DNA from: an uncultured Prevotella sp.
GTDB lineage: Bacteria; Bacteroidota; Bacteroidia; Bacteroidales; Bacteroidaceae
Direction of reading: 5' to 3'
Assembly (NCBI GenBank): GCA_900322175.1
Contig: ONYZ01000045.1
Location: 1-39,044 of the forward strand
DNA: 39,044 nt
Part shown: positions 33,970-39,044 of the stretch, one piece after another
Position numbering within the stretch: the first letter of the stretch is position 1
Layout: each line of letters begins with the position of its first letter
Notes under the pieces: generated by a model
Seen by the model: only the letters and a program-made list of their open reading frames with translations
Told to the model about the DNA's origin: nothing
The model's database searches: none
Made by a program: the position numbers and the translations under genes

Positions 33970-34038
33970 GATTGTTATTTACACTAAAAAAGTAGATAAA
34001 AATGTCAGACGTTTGGCCGATTTGATTACAAAATGCTA

Positions 34039-34046
34039 TAACTTTG
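34039..34046 (+). promoter_or_regulatory. -7 box of gltB promoter
   Basis: TAACTTTG followed by CACCC, 29 bases before the gltB ATG. The same -7 core and following CACCC occur at the P-II promoter. TTTG words at 34012 and 34021 are not at the normal -33 spacing. Confidence 0.6.
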
Positions 34047-34075
34047 CACCCAAAATCTGACAAAAAGCAAGATTA

Positions 34076-37000
34076 ATGAAGGATAATATGACAAAAAGAA
34101 AGCAAACTCAAGCAAACCAAAGAGGACTCTACCAGAGTGACTATGAGCACGACGCTTGCGGCGTGGGTATGGTGGTAAACATACACGGCGGAAAGAGTCA
34201 TGAACTGGTGGACAATGCACTGAAGGTGCTGGAAAACATGGAACATCGTGGAGCAGAGACCCGCGACAAGACTGGCGATGGCGCTGGTATCATGGTACAG
34301 ATTCCACATGAGTTTATCCTGTTGCAGGGTATTCCTGTGCCTGAGAAGGGCAAGTATGGCACAGGACTGGTATTCCTGCCTAAAGACGAGAAGGCGCAGC
34401 AGGAGATTCTGAGCGTGATGATCGAGGAGATAGAGCGCGAGGGACTGACGCTGATGCATCTGCGAGCTGTGCCTACTAATCCTGAAGTGCTTGGTGCGGC
34501 TGCCCGCGAAGTGGAGCCTGACATCAAGCAGATCTTTGTAAAGAGGGGACCCACCCCCCATCCCCTCCCTGTAATGGAGGGGAGTAATTTCACTCCAGAC
34601 GAAGAGGAGAAGGCATTCGAGCGCACATTATATATAATAAGGAAAAGGATTGAGAATAGGGTAGCCAAGCTATCTACTTCCCTCCCTCACAGGGAGGGGC
34701 TGGGGGGAGAGTCTGACTTTTACATCTGTTCCCTTTCTTCAAAGAATATTATCTACAAGGGAATGCTGACCAGCGGACAGCTGCGCCGCTACTTCCCCGA
34801 CCTGTCGAACGACTACTTTACAAGCGGACTGGCACTGGTACACTCTCGCTTTAGCACTAACACATTCCCTAAGTGGAAGTTGGCCCAGCCTTTCCGCTTG
34901 TTAGCTCACAACGGTGAGATTAACACCATACGTGGTAACCGCGGCTGGATGAAGGCTCGCGAGAGCGTGCTTAGCAGCGAAGCTCTGGGCAACATCAAGG
35001 ACCTGCGCCCAATAGTACAGGACGGAATGAGCGACTCGGCCAGCCTGGATAATGTGTTCGAATTCCTGATGCAGAGCGGTCTCAGTCTGCCACAGGCGAT
35101 GGCTATCCTAGTGCCTGAGAGCTTCAACGACAAGAATCCTATCAGCGAGGATCTGAAGGCATTCTACGAGTATCACTCTATCCTGATGGAGCCGTGGGAC
35201 GGTCCTGCTGCGCTGCTGTTCAGCGATGGCCGCTATGCAGGCGGAATGCTTGACAGAAACGGTCTGCGCCCAAGCCGTTATACCATTACAAAGAGCGGTA
35301 TGATGGTGGTAGCTAGTGAGGTTGGCGTGATGGACTTTGAGCCAGGCGACGTGGTATCTAAGGGACGTCTGCAACCTGGTAAGATTCTGCTTATCGACAC
35401 ACTTGAGGGCAAGATTTACTACGACGGCGAGATAAAAGAGCAGCTGGCTAAGGCTCACCCATACCGCGAGTGGCTGAACGAGAACCGCGTGCAGCTGGAG
35501 AAGTTGAAGAGCGGACGTAAGGTTGACAACGGTGTGAGCGATTTTGATAAGAAACTTATTACCTTCGGCTACGGTCAGGAGGATATCGACAAGACTATCG
35601 TGCCAATGGCCACAGCCGGACAAGAGCCTGTAGCCGCTATGGGTAACGACACACCGCTGGCAGTCATCTCAGACCGTCCACAGGTGCTGTTCAACTACTT
35701 CCGCCAGCAGTTTGCACAGGTCACCAACCCTGCCATCGACCCAATCCGCGAGGAGTTGGTAATGAGCCTTACAGAGTATATCGGAGCTGTAGGCACCAAC
35801 ATCCTGACACCCGACGCATCGAACTGCAAGATGGTTCGCCTGCCACAACCCGTTTTGACCAACACACAACTCGATATATTATGTAACATCCGTTACAAGG
35901 GATTCAAGACCCAGAAGCTCGCTATGCTCTTCGAGATAGCACAGGGCGAGGAAGGCTTGCGTAAGGCTCTCGACGACCTGTGTCATCAGGCTGAGGCGAG
36001 TGTTGACGAGGGTGTAAACTACATCATCCTCTCTGACCGCGACATCGACGAGAAGCATGCTGCCATTCCGTCGCTGTTGGCTGTTAGCGCCGTACACCAC
36101 TATCTGATCAACGTGGGCAAGCGCGTACAGACTGCCTTGATTGTTGAGAGCGGTGAGATTCGCGAGACTATGCATGCAGCCCTGCTGCTGGGATATGGTG
36201 CCAGCGCACTGTGCCCATACATGACATTCGCCATCCTCGACGATCTGGTGAAGAAGCACAAGATACAAGAGGAGTATGCTACTGCCGAGAAGAACTATAT
36301 CAAGGCTGTAGACAAGGGCTTGAAGAAGATTATGTCGAAGATGGGTATCTCGACCATCCGCTCTTATCGTGGTGCTAAGATTTTCGAGAGCATCGGACTG
36401 AGCGAAGACCTGTTGCGCCGCTACTTCGGCACTGAGGTGAGCACCATCGGTGGTGTGGGCCTGAAGGAGATTGCACGCGATGCAATCCGTCTGCACGCAG
36501 AATCATGGGGACAGGTTCATGATTCTGGTCAGAATCAAGCAACCTGTCCCCGTGATTCTGCCCCAGCGCTGAAAAACAACGGTCAGTTCTCATGGCGTAA
36601 GGATGGTATCAAGCACGCCTGGAACCCAGAGACGATTGCTAAGTTGCAGTTGGCTACCCGTCAGGGCAACTATGATAAGTTTAAGGATTGGGCAAAGATT
36701 GTTGACGAGAAGGAGAGCCCGATCTTCATCCGCGACTTCTTTGGTTGGAAAAAGGCCGCTAAGCCTACTCCTATCGACGAGGTTGAGAGCGTAGAGAGCA
36801 TCGTTAAGCACTTCGTAACAGGTGCTATGTCGTTTGGTGCCCTGAGCATCGAGGCCCACGAGGCTTTGGCACTGGCCATGAACAAACTGGGTGCACGCAG
36901 TAACACTGGTGAGGGTGGTGAGGACAACGCCCGCTATCACTCAGAGGTGGATGGTGTAAGCCTGAGCTCAAAGACCAAGCAGATTGCATCTGGACGTTTT

Positions 37001-38719
37001 GGCGTGACAGCCGAGTATCTGGTGAATGCCGAGGAGATACAGATCAAGGTGGCACAGGGTGCTAAACCTGGTGAGGGCGGACAGTTGCCTGGATTTAAAG
37101 TGAATGAAATTATTGCCAAGACACGTAACGCTATCCCAGGCATCTCGCTCATCTCGCCTCCACCTCATCACGACATCTATAGTATCGAGGACTTGGCGCA
37201 GCTCATCTTCGACCTGAAGAATATCAACCCAGCAGCCGCAGTCAGCGTAAAACTGGTGGCCGAGAGTGGCGTAGGAACGATTGCCGCAGGTGTGGCTAAG
37301 GCTAAGGCCGACCTGATCGTCATCTCTGGTGCCGAGGGTGGTACTGGTGCATCGCCTGCATCAAGCATGCGCTTCGCAGGTATCTCGCCAGAGATCGGAC
37401 TTGCTGAGACGCAGCAGACACTGGTGATGAACGGTCTGCGCAATCAGGTTCGCATACAGACCGACGGACAGCTTAAGACAGCTAAGGACGTGATAATCAT
37501 GGCGATGCTTGGTGCCGACGAGTTCTCGTTTGGTACGCTGCCATTGATAGTTCTAGGTTGCGTTATGATGCGTAAGTGTAATACCAATACCTGTCCGATG
37601 GGTGTTGCCACACAGAATCCAGAACTGCGCAAGCACTTCGAGGGGCGCGCTGAATACGTGGTGAACTTCTTCACATTCCTGGCCGAGCAGGTTCGCGAAT
37701 ACCTCAGCGAGATTGGCGTACACTCACTTAAGGAGATTATCGGACATACAGAACTCATCGAGGTTGATACTGCCAACGCTACTGACAAGCAGAAGACAAT
37801 CGACTTTGCACGTCTGCTGCACAAGCCTGAGACAGACAAGGCCCTCTACTGGGATCGCGGCGCATTCACAAAGGTTAGCGGCGTGAAGGACGAGGAGATC
37901 ATCAAGGCAGCACAGAAAGCCATCGACAATCAGGAGGAGGTAACACTCGATTATGCTATCAAGAATACCGACCGTGCTGTAACCACTATGCTCAGTGGTG
38001 TTATCGCAAAGAAATATGGCGAAGCCGGACTGCCCGACAGCACTATCAACATCAAGTTCAAAGGTTCGGCTGGTCAGAGCTTTGGCGCATTTGCCGTTAG
38101 CGGTTTGAACCTGAAACTGGAAGGCGAGTGTAATGACTACTTTGGCAAGGGACTTAGTGGTGGACGCATCTCTATTCTGCCACCTGCCCGTCGCAGCGAC
38201 GAATTCAAGGCCGAGGACAACATCATCGCAGGCAACACTGGTCTGTATGGAGCCACATCTGGCGAAATCTATATTAATGGTAAGGTGGGCGAGCGATTCG
38301 GAGTGCGCAACTCTGGTGCTATCGCCGTTATCGAAGGTGCAGGCGACCACTGCTGTGAGTATATGACTGGTGGTCGCGTAGTAGTACTAGGCGAAACAGG
38401 ACGTAACTTTGCCGCAGGTATGAGTGGCGGTGTGGCTTACGTTTGGGATCGCAAGCGCAACTTCGACTACTTCTGTAATATGGATATGGTTGAAATCAAT
38501 CTGGTTGAGGACAGCGTATCTCGAAAAGAACTGCTCGAACTTATCCGTCAGCACTACCTGCATACAGGTTCGGCTCTGGCTGGCAGAATGCTCGATGACT
38601 GGAACCACTACTGCGAGGAGTTCGTACAGGTAGTACCTATCGAGTACAAGCGCGTGCTGCAAGAGGAGCAGATGAACAAGCTGCGCCAGAAGATTGCAGA
38701 TATGCAGCGAGACTATTAA
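34076..38719 (+). CDS. gltB: glutamate synthase large subunit, with three in-frame palindrome insertions
   Basis: GltB (1547 residues) makes glutamate from glutamine and 2-oxoglutarate together with Glt[13 protein letters not shown] carries Cys28, expected to become the N-terminal nucleophile after propeptide removal. The glutaminase domain ([21 protein letters not shown]), central domain, FMN-binding synthase domain ([29 protein letters not shown]), 3Fe-4S cysteines ([15 protein letters not shown]) and C-terminal beta-helix ([23 protein letters not shown]) are complete. Three stretches do not look like GltB: residues 157-171, 201-213 and 809-828. Each is encoded by a palindromic DNA element, and removing all three brings the length near 1500, as in related bacteria. 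Transcription is probably controlled through the element at 33941-33969. Confidence 0.96.
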   Translation: MKDNMTKRKQTQANQRGLYQSDYEHDACGVGMVVNIHGGKSHELVDNALKVLENMEHRGAETRDKTGDGAGIMVQIPHEFILLQGIPVPEKGKYGTGLVFLPKDEKAQQEILSVMIEEIEREGLTLMHLRAVPTNPEVLGAAAREVEPDIKQIFVKRGPTPHPLPVMEGSNFTPDEEEKAFERTLYIIRKRIENRVAKLSTSLPHREGLGGESDFYICSLSSKNIIYKGMLTSGQLRRYFPDLSNDYFTSGLALVHSRFSTNTFPKWKLAQPFRLLAHNGEINTIRGNRGWMKARESVLSSEALGNIKDLRPIVQDGMSDSASLDNVFEFLMQSGLSLPQAMAILVPESFNDKNPISEDLKAFYEYHSILMEPWDGPAALLFSDGRYAGGMLDRNGLRPSRYTITKSGMMVVASEVGVMDFEPGDVVSKGRLQPGKILLIDTLEGKIYYDGEIKEQLAKAHPYREWLNENRVQLEKLKSGRKVDNGVSDFDKKLITFGYGQEDIDKTIVPMATAGQEPVAAMGNDTPLAVISDRPQVLFNYFRQQFAQVTNPAIDPIREELVMSLTEYIGAVGTNILTPDASNCKMVRLPQPVLTNTQLDILCNIRYKGFKTQKLAMLFEIAQGEEGLRKALDDLCHQAEASVDEGVNYIILSDRDIDEKHAAIPSLLAVSAVHHYLINVGKRVQTALIVESGEIRETMHAALLLGYGASALCPYMTFAILDDLVKKHKIQEEYATAEKNYIKAVDKGLKKIMSKMGISTIRSYRGAKIFESIGLSEDLLRRYFGTEVSTIGGVGLKEIARDAIRLHAESWGQVHDSGQNQATCPRDSAPALKNNGQFSWRKDGIKHAWNPETIAKLQLATRQGNYDKFKDWAKIVDEKESPIFIRDFFGWKKAAKPTPIDEVESVESIVKHFVTGAMSFGALSIEAHEALALAMNKLGARSNTGEGGEDNARYHSEVDGVSLSSKTKQIASGRFGVTAEYLVNAEEIQIKVAQGAKPGEGGQLPGFKVNEIIAKTRNAIPGISLISPPPHHDIYSIEDLAQLIFDLKNINPAAAVSVKLVAESGVGTIAAGVAKAKADLIVISGAEGGTGASPASSMRFAGISPEIGLAETQQTLVMNGLRNQVRIQTDGQLKTAKDVIIMAMLGADEFSFGTLPLIVLGCVMMRKCNTNTCPMGVATQNPELRKHFEGRAEYVVNFFTFLAEQVREYLSEIGVHSLKEIIGHTELIEVDTANATDKQKTIDFARLLHKPETDKALYWDRGAFTKVSGVKDEEIIKAAQKAIDNQEEVTLDYAIKNTDRAVTTMLSGVIAKKYGEAGLPDSTINIKFKGSAGQSFGAFAVSGLNLKLEGECNDYFGKGLSGGRISILPPARRSDEFKAEDNIIAGNTGLYGATSGEIYINGKVGERFGVRNSGAIAVIEGAGDHCCEYMTGGRVVVLGETGRNFAAGMSGGVAYVWDRKRNFDYFCNMDMVEINLVEDSVSRKELLELIRQHYLHTGSALAGRMLDDWNHYCEEFVQVVPIEYKRVLQEEQMNKLRQKIADMQRDY
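34549..34585 (-). repeat. GC-rich palindromic element inside gltB, copy 1
   Basis: 37 bases with CCCCTCC (34562-34568) and GGAGGGG (34576-34582) as hairpin arms. Its reverse complement matches copy 2 at 31 of 37 positions without gaps. It is translated as about [15 protein letters not shown] (residues 157-171 of GltB), a Pro-rich loop before the [10 protein letters not shown] helix. Confidence 0.8.
34676..34712 (+). repeat. GC-rich palindromic element inside gltB, copy 2
   Basis: 37 bases with arms CCCTCCCT and AGGGAGGG, then CTGGGGGGAGAGT. It is in inverted orientation to copy 1, 90 bases away, and is translated as [13 protein letters not shown] (residues 201-213) just before the conserved DFYICSLSS strand. 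Confidence 0.8.
36499..36559. repeat. nested palindrome inside gltB
   Basis: AGAATCATGGGGACAGGTT (36499-36517) and AACCTGTCCCCGTGATTCT (36541-36559) are 19-base arms with one mismatch. The 23-base loop holds a second palindrome, TGATTCTG-GT-CAGAATCA (36520-36537). It reads through in frame as [20 protein letters not shown] (residues 809-828), between [10 protein letters not shown] and [13 protein letters not shown], which are contiguous or nearly so in typical GltB. Confidence 0.85.
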
Positions 38720-38728
38720 TTTTCCGCT

Positions 38729-38744
38729 CGGCTTTGCCGCTTTT
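38729..38744 (+). other. small hairpin between gltB and gltD
   Basis: CGGC-TTT-GCCG followed by CTTTT lies 10 bases after the gltB stop. The stem is only 4 bp, too weak for a real terminator, but it could lower gltD relative to gltB. The rest of the 80-base spacer is A+T-rich, with repeated TCAATT words (38773-38795). Confidence 0.3.
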
Positions 38745-38799
38745 ACAAAGGCGTCAGCCGACTAAAAGAATTGTCAATTTTCAATTATCAATTGTCATC

Positions 38800-39044
38800 A
38801 TGGGAAATCCAAAAGCATTTTTAGAGATACACCGCCAAGAGGCGGGTTACCGTCCGATTCACGATAGAATCCACGACTTTGGCGAGGTAGAGCAGACGCT
38901 CAGCACTCGCGAACGCAAACTGCAGGCCAGTCGCTGCATGGACTGTGGCGTACCCTTCTGCCATTGGGCTTGTCCGCTGGGCAACAAAGCGCCAGAGTGG
39001 AACGATGCGCTGTATAAAGGCGACTGGGAACTGGCCTACCGCCT
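38800..39044 (+). CDS. gltD: glutamate synthase small subunit, 3' end outside window
   Basis: The first 81 residues of GltD are present ([20 protein letters not shown]), open at the window edge. The N-terminal iron-sulfur cysteine motif [20 protein letters not shown] starts about residue 46 and is the GltD signature for 4Fe-4S binding. GltD passes electrons from NAD(P)H through FAD and these clusters to GltB. It follows gltB by 80 bases in the same direction, a typical gltBD operon. Confidence 0.95.
   Translation, partial: MGNPKAFLEIHRQEAGYRPIHDRIHDFGEVEQTLSTRERKLQASRCMDCGVPFCHWACPLGNKAPEWNDALYKGDWELAYR

Noticed and set aside
34005-34035. Possible sigma-54 promoter (TTTGGCCGATTTGA) before gltB
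   Set aside because: The -24 GG and -12 GC spacing does not fit, and a clear TAnnTTTG box follows at 34039.
38765-38799. Repeated TCAATT words before gltD, and similar low-complexity words at 26070-26115 and 31168-31195
   Set aside because: Short A+T-rich repeats of this type are common in Bacteroidota spacers and show no stable palindrome or conserved unit here.

Overview
The window looks like a chromosomal stretch from a Prevotella-type Bacteroidota (Prevotella, Segatella, Xylanibacter and relatives). Genes are preceded by the Bacteroidota -7 box TAnnTTTG rather than by Shine-Dalgarno sites. An UpxY-type NusG paralogue heads a surface-polysaccharide operon, and secreted GH92 and GH3 glycosidases are present. 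DapL, the long PurF-like amidotransferase and the short-T-loop P-II protein are also typical of this phylum. I see no rRNA, tRNA, CRISPR array, transposase or phage gene.

Layout. (1) 1-3,780, minus strand: start of a polysaccharide operon, upxY, an ABC-2 (Wzm-type) permease, an MBOAT O-acyltransferase and a partial SGNH-like protein cut by the window edge. (2) 3,895-5,019: a promoter and a secreted protein of unknown function. (3) 5,116-10,587, minus strand: queC, a THI5/NMT1-like periplasmic binding protein and two paralogous membrane dCache-HAMP-SpoIIE phosphatases, packed as one operon. (4) 10,623-18,469, plus strand: a GH92 mannosidase, a TPR histidine kinase that overlaps it by ATGA, and a histidine-phosphatase/GH92 fusion. 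A shared terminator separates this from a convergent GH3 enzyme (18,523-20,994). (5) 21,104-23,501: a DUF1593/Sde182-like hydrolase, a short MGMT and an AlbA_2 protein. (6) 23,590-39,044: a nitrogen block. asnB, a TorF-like porin, amt and a P-II gene run leftward; dapL is divergent from them; the PurF-like amidotransferase and pyrG run leftward; a broken ATPase follows; then gltB and the start of gltD.

How the genes work together. Block 6 holds ammonium uptake (Amt), its P-II regulator, glutamate synthase and three other glutamine-dependent amidotransferases (AsnB, PurF-like, PyrG), plus DapL for lysine and cell-wall synthesis. dapL and gltB share a long upstream element containing an inverted repeat (TGYAAGC-N15-GCTTACA) at exactly the same distance from their -7 boxes. 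This points to a common regulator, and the P-II/amt operon starts from the same intergenic region as dapL. Block 4 looks like a small alpha-mannoside or phosphomannoside utilisation unit with its own sensor kinase.

The most unusual feature is in gltB. Three palindromic elements, an inverted pair of one GC-rich family and one nested palindrome of another type, lie in frame inside this housekeeping gene and are translated into extra surface segments. The GC-rich family also occurs twice in the amt/P-II intergenic region. This resembles the protein-coding palindromic elements known from Rickettsia, and I know of no description of it for Bacteroidota gltB.
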